Below are positions 44,414 to 53,186 of a DNA stretch of 64,000 nucleotides, piece after piece. The translations under genes were made by a program, and so were the position numbers. How positions within the stretch are numbered: the first letter of the stretch is position 1; each line of letters begins with the position of its first letter. The notes below the pieces were generated by a model, which saw nothing but the letters and a program-made list of their open reading frames with translations, was not told the origin of the DNA and made no database searches. The stretch comes from Thalassospira povalilytica (GTDB lineage Bacteria > Pseudomonadota > Alphaproteobacteria > Rhodospirillales > Thalassospiraceae), in the NCBI RefSeq assembly GCF_002844235.1, contig NZ_PGTS01000004.1, positions 124,001 to 188,000 on the forward strand, given 5' to 3'.

Positions 44414-45304
44414 ATGATGGAACGTCTGACTGCCAAGGATTTTTCGCCCGAACTGCTTGAACTATATGATTTTTACGCGCATGGGATGATTGACCGGCGC
44501 GAATTTCTTGATCGTGCGGGCCGCTATGCGGTTGGCGGCATGACGGCACTGGCCATCCTTAATGCCATGAGCCCGAATTACGCAATGGCCCATCAGGTTG
44601 ATTTCACCGATCCCGACATTGTTGCGGAATATATCACCTATCCGTCCCCCAATGGCCATGGCGAGGTCCGCGCCTATCTGGTCAAACCGGCCAATGTCAC
44701 GGGCAAGGTTCCCGGTGTGGTTGTTGTTCACGAAAACCGCGGGCTTAACCCCTATATCGAAGATGTCGCACGCCGGGTCGCCAAGGCGGGCTTTATCGCC
44801 CTTGCGCCGGATGGTCTGACATCGGTTGGCGGTTATCCCGGCAATGATGACAAGGGTCGCGAATTGCAACGTACCGTCGATCCGACCAAACTGATGAATG
44901 ACTTCTTTGCGGCCATTGAATTCCTGACCGCCCACGAAGCCACCACCGGGAAAACCGGCATTACCGGTTTTTGCTATGGTGGCGGGGTCGCCAATGCGGC
45001 TGCGGTTGCCTATCCCGATCTTGGTGCTGCTGTCCCGTTCTATGGCCGTCAGGCCGATGCCGACGATGTTCCGCGCATTCAGGCACCGATCCTTTTGCAA
45101 TATGGCGAACTTGATGAACGGATCAATGCCGGATGGCCGGCCTATGAAGAAGCCCTGAAAGCCAATAACAAGGTGTATGAAGCCTATATCTATCCCGGTG
45201 CCAATCATGGTTTCCACAATGATTCCACACCGCGCTATGACAAGGAAGCCGCCGAATTGGCATGGCAACGCACCATCGACTGGTTCAACAAATACCTGAA
45301 ATAG
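44414..45304 (+). CDS. Tat-exported dienelactone hydrolase-family protein
   Basis: 296 residues, alpha/beta hydrolase. The catalytic triad is C187 (GFCYGG), D234 (GELDER) and H265 (GANHGFHN), in the order and spacing of dienelactone hydrolases. The N-terminus has DRREFLDRAG followed by a hydrophobic stretch (AVGGMTALAILNAM), a twin-arginine signal, so it acts in the periplasm, unlike classical cytoplasmic ClcD. AGGAG lies 3 nt before the ATG at 44414 and 6 nt before a second ATG. The natural substrate is unknown. A strong terminator follows. Confidence 0.88.
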   Translation: MMERLTAKDFSPELLELYDFYAHGMIDRREFLDRAGRYAVGGMTALAILNAMSPNYAMAHQVDFTDPDIVAEYITYPSPNGHGEVRAYLVKPANVTGKVPGVVVVHENRGLNPYIEDVARRVAKAGFIALAPDGLTSVGGYPGNDDKGRELQRTVDPTKLMNDFFAAIEFLTAHEATTGKTGITGFCYGGGVANAAAVAYPDLGAAVPFYGRQADADDVPRIQAPILLQYGELDERINAGWPAYEEALKANNKVYEAYIYPGANHGFHNDSTPRYDKEAAELAWQRTIDWFNKYLK

Positions 45305-45348
45305 GCCGGTCCATTTGACGGATCAACCAGACCCGACACAGACAAAAA

Positions 45349-45384
45349 AAACACCGTGACCGATATGAACCGGTCACGGTGTTT
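45349..45384. terminator. Bidirectional intrinsic terminator between convergent genes
   Basis: Perfect 14-bp stem (AAACACCGTGACCG and its complement at 45371-45384) around an 8-nt loop. A run of A's before it gives a T-tract on the minus strand, and the plus strand continues GTTTCATCAT. It serves the hydrolase gene and the minus-strand reductase gene. Confidence 0.85.
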
Positions 45385-45416
45385 CATCATGTGCGCATTG
45401 GGAAATTTCGGGCGGC

Positions 45417-46469
45417 TTAGTCGCCTGCCCTGTTATGCAGGGCCCAGTCGCCGTCGCTGAATCTGTCGCGGGCAAACTGGCCCTGATGCCAGTAGGGATA
45501 GATCAAAGGTGGCTGGCTGACCTTGTCCAGACGGGTCAGGTCATCTTCATCAAGTTTAAGGTCAATCGCGCGGAAATTGTTGATGAATTGCTGTTCGGAA
45601 CTGCCACCGACAACCAGCGAAGATACCGCCGGGCGCGTCAGCAACCAGGCCAGTGCGACCTGGGCGGCTTCAACGCCGTGTTTTTCACCCACCGAGATCA
45701 GGACGTCAACTATATCCCACAAACGTCCTTGATCCCGGATGGGTGGTTCGGTCCAGCCCGCCTCTTGCCTTGACCCTTTTGCAACAGGATTTTGGCGGGT
45801 GTGTTTACCGCTCAGCAAACCGGCCGCCAACGGGCTCCAGACCAGAACACCTAACCCCTGATCGACCGAAACCGGAAGCAATTCATATTCCGCTTCGCGG
45901 GCTTCAAGGGTGTAATGGATTTGCTGCGTGACGAACCGGACACGACGGTCGCGTTCGGATGCCTGCAACGATTTCATGATGTGCCAACCCGAATAGTTCG
46001 AACAGCCGACATAGCGTACCTTGCCCTGTGTCACGAGGGTATCAAGGGCCGCCATCTTTTCTTCGACCGGTGTGACACCATCCCATTCATGCATGTAATA
46101 GATATCGATATGATCGGTTCTGAGATTGCGCAGCGACTTTTCGCATTCACGGATCAGGTGATAACGGCTGACACCTTCGTCATTTGGGCCGTCGCCAATG
46201 CGCATGCGCGCCTTTGAAGTCACCAGAACCTGATCACGCCGCCCGTCAAGAACTTCGCCAAGAATCTGTTCGGACAGGCCGGTCGAATACATGTTGGCGG
46301 TATCAAAAACATTCACGCCGTGATCAATGCAGCAATCGACAAGACGTCGTGCTTCGGGCACGCCCTGCTTGCCGACCATGGCAAACGGCCCCTGCCCGCC
46401 AAAGGTGAATGTGCCCATTGAAATGGCTGAGACTTTCAAGCCGGATCGGCCAAGGGTTCTGTATTCCAT
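45417..46469 (-). CDS. Aldo/keto reductase
   Basis: 350 residues from the ATG at 46469 (AGGAA about 7 nt upstream; a Met at 46484 is less likely). NADPH-dependent TIM-barrel oxidoreductase with the tetrad segments FDTANMY (Asp, Tyr), VLVTSKARM (Lys) and YYMHEWDG (His). It belongs to the YghZ/Tas-like type that reduces sugar-derived aldehydes. It is the last gene of the kinase/transporter operon (96 nt after dhaL), so it likely acts on the same sugar or a by-product. Confidence 0.88.
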   Translation of the reverse strand: MEYRTLGRSGLKVSAISMGTFTFGGQGPFAMVGKQGVPEARRLVDCCIDHGVNVFDTANMYSTGLSEQILGEVLDGRRDQVLVTSKARMRIGDGPNDEGVSRYHLIRECEKSLRNLRTDHIDIYYMHEWDGVTPVEEKMAALDTLVTQGKVRYVGCSNYSGWHIMKSLQASERDRRVRFVTQQIHYTLEAREAEYELLPVSVDQGLGVLVWSPLAAGLLSGKHTRQNPVAKGSRQEAGWTEPPIRDQGRLWDIVDVLISVGEKHGVEAAQVALAWLLTRPAVSSLVVGGSSEQQFINNFRAIDLKLDEDDLTRLDKVSQPPLIYPYWHQGQFARDRFSDGDWALHNRAGD

Positions 46470-46565
46470 GGTGGGTTCCTGCATTTATCAAAGACGAAAA
46501 CTTTTGATGGCACGGCATGCGACCAGATCAGAGGGAGAGGCCAATCTGAACCGCATGCCGCCGCA

Positions 46566-47201
46566 TCAGCGGTTACAAAATTCTGCAACCGTTTCGATCA
46601 AAAGGGCCGCGACCGTGCTGCCGGCATCCTGAAGACCTTTGCTTTTTTCGGCAAAGGCGGCTGCCTTGCCATGTTGCGCAACAAGGTTCTTGGTAGCTTC
46701 AAGCGCGGCCTTGGCATCGCTGGATGCTTTGCTTGTGGATTCTGCCAGTGACAATCCCGCTGCAACCGATGCTTCGAGGCTTTCGGCAATCGGTACCAGA
46801 ACATCGAGAACCGTCTTGTCCCCCAGCTTGGCCTTGCCGCGTTCGGCAATACCATCGGCATAGGCCCGCCAGAATGCGGCCATCTCGGTCGCACCGATTG
46901 CATCGGCATCGCCAAGCGCCTTGCCACCGCGCATGAAACCGGTCGCGGTCAGCGTCCCCATGGTTGACGGGGCTGCCTTTGCCATTGCCGCACCGGCCAG
47001 CATGAACTGTTTGCCCATCGGGGTATCGGTCTGGGCGGTGACTGTTGCCGCCGCGGCTTCGAAGGCAGCATTCATCGTAATGCCCAGATCGCTGTCACCG
47101 ACCTTGGCATCAAGGGCGATCAGTTCATCGCGTTTGTCACGGAACGTCGCGTGCAGGGCTTCGAACAATGCGGTGATGTCACCACTGGTAATCTTGTCCA
47201 T
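46566..47201 (-). CDS. dhaL: Dihydroxyacetone kinase-type ADP/ATP-binding subunit, DhaL-like
   Basis: 211 residues. The Mg-binding segment DAKVGDSDLG has D31, D36 and D38 in the DhaL places (E. coli reads GDGDHG). With DhaK it phosphorylates dihydroxyacetone or a related ketose. Whether ATP or phosphoenolpyruvate (via DhaM) drives it is not settled; no DhaM gene is in the window. It lies 12 nt after dhaK. Confidence 0.9.
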   Translation of the reverse strand: MDKITSGDITALFEALHATFRDKRDELIALDAKVGDSDLGITMNAAFEAAAATVTAQTDTPMGKQFMLAGAAMAKAAPSTMGTLTATGFMRGGKALGDADAIGATEMAAFWRAYADGIAERGKAKLGDKTVLDVLVPIAESLEASVAAGLSLAESTSKASSDAKAALEATKNLVAQHGKAAAFAEKSKGLQDAGSTVAALLIETVAEFCNR

Positions 47202-47213
47202 CTTGGCCTCGGC

Positions 47214-48215
47214 TTACTTGGCAAAATGTTTGAAGAACGGGGTGTCGGCCTTGGCCGCCATCAGACGATCAAGTTCGTCATCAAGATGCAGCACCGAAAC
47301 AGATGCCCCGGCCATTTCCATTGATGTCGCGAACTCGCCGATCCAGACATGCTTGACGTTGACCTTGCGTTCGCTCATCAGCTGATGGACGCGACGGAAC
47401 AGGATATAAAGTTCTTCAAGCGGGGTGCCGCCAAGACCGTTGACCAGGATGGCAACGCCGTCACCGGCCTTGTAATCCTGTTCGGCAAAGATCTTGTCCA
47501 TCATCTCGTCAACCAGCGGGTCGGCGGCGGTCAGTTTTTTGCGACTGATGCCGTTTTCGCCGTGGATACCCATGCCGATTTCCATTTCATCGGCACCGAT
47601 TTCAAAGGACGGCTTGCCGATTTCCGGGATCACGCAACTGCTTAGCGCGACACCGATGGTGCGCGTGCGGTCCTTTGCCTTTTCGGCAACGCGGGCGACT
47701 TCTTCAAGCGACATGCCTTCTTCGGATGCAGCACCGGCGGCCTTATACAGGAAGAAGATCCCGGCAACGCCACGGCGCTTGTGTTCTTCGCCAACCACGG
47801 ACGATGCAACATCGTCATTGCCGACCACCGAAAGAACCTTGATGTCTTCCATGTCGGCCAGTTCGGTCGCCATATCGAAATTGATGATGTCGCCGGTATA
47901 GTTGCCATAGATATAAAGAACGCCCGCACCCTGATCGATATATTTGGTGACTTCGAGCATCTGCTCGGCACTGGGTGACTGGAACACACCGCCTACGGCC
48001 GCACCATCAAGCATGCCCTCACCAACATAGCCCAGAAACAGCGGAAGGTGACCCGAACCGCCACCGGTCGCAATGCCGACCTTGCCCGGTTTCGGGGATG
48101 CCTTCACATAGCAGCGCTTGTCATCATTGACATAGGTGACATCGCTGTTGGCGAGATAGATACCCTCAAGCATCTCATCGACGAAATTCTTGGGATCATT
48201 CAGAAACTTTTTCAT
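47214..48215 (-). CDS. dhaK: Dihydroxyacetone kinase-type substrate-binding subunit, DhaK-like
   Basis: 333 residues. Both key residues agree with the E. coli enzyme in kind and position: D109 (GNYTGD) and H218 (GMGIHGE), the His that binds the ketose carbonyl covalently. The GGGSGHLPLF stretch is also intact. Related kinases phosphorylate erythrulose or tetrose derivatives, so the true substrate may be a 3- or 4-carbon ketose delivered by the ABC importer encoded upstream. It lies 11 nt after the permease gene. Confidence 0.92.
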   Translation of the reverse strand: MKKFLNDPKNFVDEMLEGIYLANSDVTYVNDDKRCYVKASPKPGKVGIATGGGSGHLPLFLGYVGEGMLDGAAVGGVFQSPSAEQMLEVTKYIDQGAGVLYIYGNYTGDIINFDMATELADMEDIKVLSVVGNDDVASSVVGEEHKRRGVAGIFFLYKAAGAASEEGMSLEEVARVAEKAKDRTRTIGVALSSCVIPEIGKPSFEIGADEMEIGMGIHGENGISRKKLTAADPLVDEMMDKIFAEQDYKAGDGVAILVNGLGGTPLEELYILFRRVHQLMSERKVNVKHVWIGEFATSMEMAGASVSVLHLDDELDRLMAAKADTPFFKHFAK

Positions 48216-48226
48216 GATTTTCTCTT

Positions 48227-49273
48227 TTATTTCGCAGGTTTGAATTTGCGCTGTCGGGTGACAAAGAAGGCCGCGGCAAGCAGGATGAACGCGCCGACAA
48301 ACACACGCTGCCAGGTGCTGGGAATGCCGACCATCACCAGAACGTTGTCGACAACAACCACCAGCAAAACACCCAGCATGGTGCCGATAACCGACCCGGT
48401 TCCCCCGGTGATCCGCGCCCCGCCAAGTACCACGGCTGCGATCACGGAAATCTCGGTCCCGACAAGATCAAACGGGTTGGCAAGCCGGTTCGCGGTGATA
48501 TGGACAATCCCCGCCAGACCGGCCAATGCACCGGCATATCCAAAAACAAACAGGTGAACGATTTTGACGTTGTAACCCAGGCGTGCGGTAACTTCCGGAT
48601 TGCCGCCCAGCGAAAAGATCGCCCGCCCCATCAGGGTACGCCGCATGATCCACCAGGTCAGAACCGCAACCACCGGCAGGATCAGGAAATAAACCGGAAG
48701 ACTGACGATCGCGCCATTTGCGGTTTCAAATTCCAGAAGCGACAAACGTCCGAATGTCGCCATCTCCCCGGGCAGTTCCATGATCCAGGTTGTCCCGATA
48801 AAGGCCAGCAACCCGCCCCGGAAGAAATATTGCGTCCCGATGGTCACAATCAGCGATGGCACGCGCAGCGTATAAACCAGAAAACCGTTCACAACGCCCA
48901 GAAACACACCGCCGGCAATCGCAATGGCAAACACCACAACAATCGACAGATCCGGCGCATATTTCTGAACCAGAAGCGTGATCGAATACATCGTCAATGC
49001 GGCAATGGCGGTAAAGGAAACATCAATCCCGCCCGCCGCAAGAATGACAAACACGCCCAGCGCAAACAGCCCGGTCACGACACTTGCCCGCCCGATATCA
49101 ATCAGGGTGGAGGGCTGCAAAAATGCCGGATTGGCAATCGTCACGGCGATACAGATCGCCATCAGCAAAACAAGGGTGACAAATTCCGGTCGTTTGGCGA
49201 TCAGACCGCTCAATCCGCCGCCCGGCCCGGCATTTGCCGCGGCCTGATTATGCGAGGTTCCAGCCGCACTCAT
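48227..49273 (-). CDS. Ribose-type sugar ABC permease
   Basis: 348 residues, RbsC family, about eight to ten membrane spans; the signature GINVSFTAIAAL-like segment reads GGIDVSFTAIAALT and GGARITGGTGSVIGT lies near the end. Together with the second permease (51979-53001) it would form a heterodimer, as in autoinducer-2- or erythritol-type systems. It overlaps the ATPase gene by 4 nt. Confidence 0.88.
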   Translation of the reverse strand: MSAAGTSHNQAAANAGPGGGLSGLIAKRPEFVTLVLLMAICIAVTIANPAFLQPSTLIDIGRASVVTGLFALGVFVILAAGGIDVSFTAIAALTMYSITLLVQKYAPDLSIVVVFAIAIAGGVFLGVVNGFLVYTLRVPSLIVTIGTQYFFRGGLLAFIGTTWIMELPGEMATFGRLSLLEFETANGAIVSLPVYFLILPVVAVLTWWIMRRTLMGRAIFSLGGNPEVTARLGYNVKIVHLFVFGYAGALAGLAGIVHITANRLANPFDLVGTEISVIAAVVLGGARITGGTGSVIGTMLGVLLVVVVDNVLVMVGIPSTWQRVFVGAFILLAAAFFVTRQRKFKPAK

Positions 49274-50817
49274 GCTGCACCTTCCTGTACTGAACCAAGC
49301 ATCGCCTGGTAGATCTCGTCTTCATTTGCGCCCGCGCCATTCAGATCGGCGACGATTTCACCGGCACTCATCACAAGAATGCGGTCGCAATTCTGCAAAA
49401 GTTCGGGAAGGTCATCACTGACGATGACAAGTCCGATGCCCTGTTCGGCCATTTTCTGGATGGTCTGGTAAATCGCATCCTTTGATCCGACATCAACACC
49501 GACCGTCGGCCCGTGCAGCACCAGAATTTCCGGATCGATGCTCAGCCAGCGGCCAATCAGAACGCGCTGCTGGTTACCGCCCGAAAGCGCCGATACCGGC
49601 AATTCGATATCTGCGGTATTCAGGCGCATCTTTTCGGAAATGTCGCGGGCAATTTCCTTGCCCTTTTTCATGTCGAGAATGCCGAACTTGCTGGCAAGTT
49701 TGCGCAGGATCAGCGCGATTTCATTCTGATAGATCGACTTGTCCAGAAACAGACCTTCGGACAGGCGGTCTTCGGGGACATAGCCGATCCCGGCATCAAT
49801 TGATTCCGACGCGCTATGGATGCGCACCGGCTTGCCATTGACCGAAATCGAACCACCGGCCGCCGGTTTGATCCCGGCAATCGCCAGTGCCAGTTCGTTC
49901 CTGCCGGAATCCGAAAGGCCAGTAATGCCAAGAACCTCGCCCTTATGCAGTTTGAAGCTGACATCGCGAAAACGCCCGGGTACTTCAAGACGATCCAGCA
50001 CCATCAGGGTTTCGGCCGATGGCGCCCCGGTGCGATAGCGTTTTTCACTGATCTTGCGTCCCGTCATCAGTTCGGCAAGATCCGTGCGGCTGTAATTATT
50101 GATCGGCCCCTGGGCAACGCATTGGCCGTCACGGAAGACGATGGCATGGCCACCGATCCGGTAACATTCTTCGAGTTTGTGAGTAACGAACAGTACGGCC
50201 ACATTTCGCGACCGCAGTTTTGACACCACATCAATCAGGTTTTCGACCTCGCGCCGGGTCAGCGACGTGGTCGGTTCATCCATGATCACAAGGCGCGCTT
50301 CGCACGCAATGGCGCGCGCAATCGCCACAAGCTGACGAATGGCAAGCGGAAGGTCAGACACAATGGTCGACAACAATTCCGCCGTAACATTCAGCCCGAC
50401 CTGCGACAGGGCCTTGGTTGCGGTTTCTTTCAAACGTGCGCGGTCAAGTGTACGCAAAAGGCGACCATGGCCTTCGACAAGCTGCTCGCCAAGCGCAACA
50501 TTTTCCATCACGGTCAGATTGGGGATCAGCGACAGGTCCTGATAAACCGTCTCGATCCCGAAATCGAGTGACTGGATCGGCGTCAGTTCATCATGAACCT
50601 CGCCATCAAGAATGATCTGTCCTTCGCTGGGCGGATGCGCACCAGCCATGATCTTGATTACGGTACTTTTGCCACATCCGTTTTCACCAAGCAGGTGATA
50701 GACCTCACCAGCCTGAAGCGACATGTCCACCCCTCTGAGGGCATGCACACCGCCAAACCGTTTGTGGATGTTTCGCAGCTCAAGGAAGCAGCGATTTTGC
50801 GGATCTTGCTTGGTCAC
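49270..50817 (-). CDS. Ribose-type sugar ABC ATPase with two nucleotide-binding domains
   Basis: 515 residues, RbsA/MglA layout. First domain: Walker A GENGCGKST near 43-51. Second domain: the degenerate but family-typical GLSDSGRNELALAIAG, then signature LSGGNQQRVLIGRWL. It follows the binding-protein gene after a 92-nt gap containing a strong hairpin. Confidence 0.92.
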   Translation of the reverse strand: MTKQDPQNRCFLELRNIHKRFGGVHALRGVDMSLQAGEVYHLLGENGCGKSTVIKIMAGAHPPSEGQIILDGEVHDELTPIQSLDFGIETVYQDLSLIPNLTVMENVALGEQLVEGHGRLLRTLDRARLKETATKALSQVGLNVTAELLSTIVSDLPLAIRQLVAIARAIACEARLVIMDEPTTSLTRREVENLIDVVSKLRSRNVAVLFVTHKLEECYRIGGHAIVFRDGQCVAQGPINNYSRTDLAELMTGRKISEKRYRTGAPSAETLMVLDRLEVPGRFRDVSFKLHKGEVLGITGLSDSGRNELALAIAGIKPAAGGSISVNGKPVRIHSASESIDAGIGYVPEDRLSEGLFLDKSIYQNEIALILRKLASKFGILDMKKGKEIARDISEKMRLNTADIELPVSALSGGNQQRVLIGRWLSIDPEILVLHGPTVGVDVGSKDAIYQTIQKMAEQGIGLVIVSDDLPELLQNCDRILVMSAGEIVADLNGAGANEDEIYQAMLGSVQEGAA

Positions 50818-50863
50818 CAGTTATTCCCTTTCTGCTGACGTTTCTGTCAGGCACAGCCATGCA

Positions 50864-50891
50864 GTCCGGCGCATTGTGCGTTGCGCCGGAC
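50864..50891 (-). other. Strong hairpin between the binding-protein and ATPase genes
   Basis: Perfect 10-bp GC-rich stem (GTCCGGCGCA and TGCGCCGGAC) with an 8-nt loop, 19 nt after the binding-protein stop. No T-run. Such elements protect the upstream message and raise binding protein over the membrane parts. Confidence 0.55.
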
Positions 50892-50909
50892 CACTGGCAT
50901 CAGGTGATC

Positions 50910-51920
50910 TTAGAAAAGGTAGTCCTTGTAGGTGTCCTTGTCGGCCAGCACCATGCCGTTACCAACAATCAGAAGACCCTTGCCGGCACCCGGTTTGACG
51001 GTGACGCTTTCATAGCCTTCAACACCAAGATCCATACCGTCGGTAATTTCCTTGCCTTCGAGCATGAATTTCGCGACCGCATTCATCGCCATGCCGGCTT
51101 TCTGCGGATCCCAGAAACCGATCGCGGTGATGGCACCGGAATCCAGATACGCTGCCGACGGGTTCGGAAGACCGGTACCGACCAGGCAAACCTTGCCAGC
51201 CAGACCTGCTTCTTCGATTGCACGACCTACACCCAGAACATCGTTACCAGCCGAGGTCTGGAACCCTTTGATATCGGGATGTTTGCGCAGGATTTCCTTG
51301 GCCTTTTCATAGGTGCCGTTGGCGTCATCGAACGATTCATTGTTCGGATCGACCAGTTCCATGCCCGGATATTTCTTGGCATTTTCTTCACCGGCACCAA
51401 CCCACTGCATGTGGGTACGGCTGCCCAGCGAACCGACAAAGGTGGTCCATTTGCCTTCGCCGCCCATGCACTGGGCCAGACGTTCGTTCAGTGCCGCACC
51501 GTAATCGGCATTGTCAAAGGCCTCGATATCGGCATGGGTGTTGGCCTGGTTGTCGGCTTCGTGGGTGACGATGATCGTGCCACGATCCATCGCACGGCCC
51601 AGAATACCTTCAAGAATATCCGGATCCATCGGCACAACCGCCAGCGCATCCACACCGGTTGCCACCAGATCCTGAACGATCTGAAGCTGCTGTGCGGAAT
51701 CCGCAGTTGCCGGACCGACCTGGCGAATGTCCATTTCCGGGTTCTGTTCGGCGAATTTGTTTACGCCGGTTTCCATACGGTCAAACCACGGAATACCGCT
51801 GATTTTAACAACCGTGGTGATGGCCTTGCCATCCTGTGCCGATGCCGGTGCGGCAACGCCGACCATGGACAGGGCAGCAACCGCAAAGGCAGAGCTTTTC
51901 AAAAGTGTCGAAATTTTCAT
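50910..51920 (-). CDS. Periplasmic sugar-binding protein of the ribose type
   Basis: 336 residues with a Sec signal (LLKSSAFAVAALSMVGVAAPASAQD) and a LacI-like periplasmic fold (VAVVPMDPDILEGILGRAMDRGTIIVTHEAD is a typical hinge region). GGGAGGAA lies 8 nt before the ATG. The ligand is unknown; the neighbouring DhaK/DhaL suggests a small ketose, polyol or derivative. Confidence 0.92.
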   Translation of the reverse strand: MKISTLLKSSAFAVAALSMVGVAAPASAQDGKAITTVVKISGIPWFDRMETGVNKFAEQNPEMDIRQVGPATADSAQQLQIVQDLVATGVDALAVVPMDPDILEGILGRAMDRGTIIVTHEADNQANTHADIEAFDNADYGAALNERLAQCMGGEGKWTTFVGSLGSRTHMQWVGAGEENAKKYPGMELVDPNNESFDDANGTYEKAKEILRKHPDIKGFQTSAGNDVLGVGRAIEEAGLAGKVCLVGTGLPNPSAAYLDSGAITAIGFWDPQKAGMAMNAVAKFMLEGKEITDGMDLGVEGYESVTVKPGAGKGLLIVGNGMVLADKDTYKDYLF

Positions 51921-51978
51921 TGTTTTCCTCCCGAATTGGAAAATTCTGTTAGGCAGACAGTGCCCTCGTTCCTTGTTT

Positions 51979-53001
51979 TTATTTCCGTGCTTGAGGGCGT
52001 TGCACAGATGCCGTGACCGCGCGAAATTGCGGACTGAAGAAGTCCGTCAGACGGAACCGTCCGATGGCCAGGAAACCAAGAAGCAAGGCACCCCAGGCAA
52101 AATCGCGGACAAAGTTGGAAAGCCCCATGAAGTTGAGCATGCTCGACATCATCTGAAGGGCGATGGCAGACAGGACCACACAGACAACACGTCCATATCC
52201 GCCTTCCGGACGCACCCCGGCCATGACGGCAATCAGGATGGCCACCAGAAGATAGGATGTGCCGTAGTCCCATTTCACATTGATGGTTCGTGCCGCGATG
52301 ATGATACCGGCCAGCGATGACAGAACGCCGCTGACGGTATAGGTCGCGATAATCACCTTGTTCTGCGGGAAACCTGCATATTCGGACGCCTTGGGGTTCG
52401 ATCCGTTAAGCATCAGCCACAGACCAAACGGCGTATAGCGCAGAACAAAGCCGATCAGACCGGCAACCGCGATGAACAGAAGAAAGCTGATCGGGATTTC
52501 AAACAGGAACCCGTTGCCGATTTCATAAAGCGGGCCCGGCGCACCAACACGCACCGACCGCCCGTCGGACAGAACCACCGCCAGTCCGATAAAGAACATC
52601 TGCGTACCAAGGGTGCAAAGGATCGCCGTGATTTTCAGATAGGCGATCAGCAATCCATTCAGCAAACCGCCCAGCAGCCCGACCGCCAGCGCAACCAGAA
52701 TGAAGAACAGCGAAAACATGCCCGGGTCGCTTGATGCCGAAAAGTGACCGGCAACAAGCGTTGCCGCAGCAACGCCGGACAGATTGGCAAGCGCAATACC
52801 CGAAAGTTCGATACCGCCATTGCCCACCGACATTGCCAGCATGACACCGATCGCCAGCAACCCGATTTCCGGCACCTGACCGGCCATCGACTGCAAGTTA
52901 AACAATGAGAGATAGTTCCCACCAGATACAATGGCGCCAGCTGTCATGAGCACCACAATAAGTGCAACCAGGACAGTGAAATGCCCGTCTTTGGTACGCA
53001 T
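51979..53001 (-). CDS. Ribose-type sugar ABC permease (second)
   Basis: 340 residues, RbsC-like with NGGIELSGIALANLSGVAAATLV. It is the first gene of the minus-strand operon, 185 bp from the divergent LacI gene. Two different permease genes in one operon point to a heterodimeric channel. Confidence 0.9.
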   Translation of the reverse strand: MRTKDGHFTVLVALIVVLMTAGAIVSGGNYLSLFNLQSMAGQVPEIGLLAIGVMLAMSVGNGGIELSGIALANLSGVAAATLVAGHFSASSDPGMFSLFFILVALAVGLLGGLLNGLLIAYLKITAILCTLGTQMFFIGLAVVLSDGRSVRVGAPGPLYEIGNGFLFEIPISFLLFIAVAGLIGFVLRYTPFGLWLMLNGSNPKASEYAGFPQNKVIIATYTVSGVLSSLAGIIIAARTINVKWDYGTSYLLVAILIAVMAGVRPEGGYGRVVCVVLSAIALQMMSSMLNFMGLSNFVRDFAWGALLLGFLAIGRFRLTDFFSPQFRAVTASVQRPQARK

Positions 53002-53018
53002 AAATCCTCCCTTATGCG

Positions 53019-53148
53019 TTTAGTAAATTTTTTGTTTTGTTGACTAAAACTACCAACTCATTTTTATGTTGGCAAGCAGGCACTTTCACTAAAATACTCA
53101 GTGCAAGGTTGCATTGCGCCGTGCAGAATGTTTATTAAACAAACTAAA
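53019..53148. promoter_or_regulatory. Divergent promoter region with repeated ACTAAA half-sites
   Basis: TTTAGT at 53019-53024 and ACTAAA at 53043-53048, 53088-53093 and 53143-53148; the first two form an inverted pair 18 nt apart. CCAAC and GTTGG arms flank a T-rich centre near 53052-53072. The region is AT-rich and serves both the transporter operon and the LacI gene, so one or more of these is likely the operator. Confidence 0.4.
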
Positions 53149-53186
53149 CAAGAAAAATTCAGGGACGGGACCCCGGGGACAACCAT

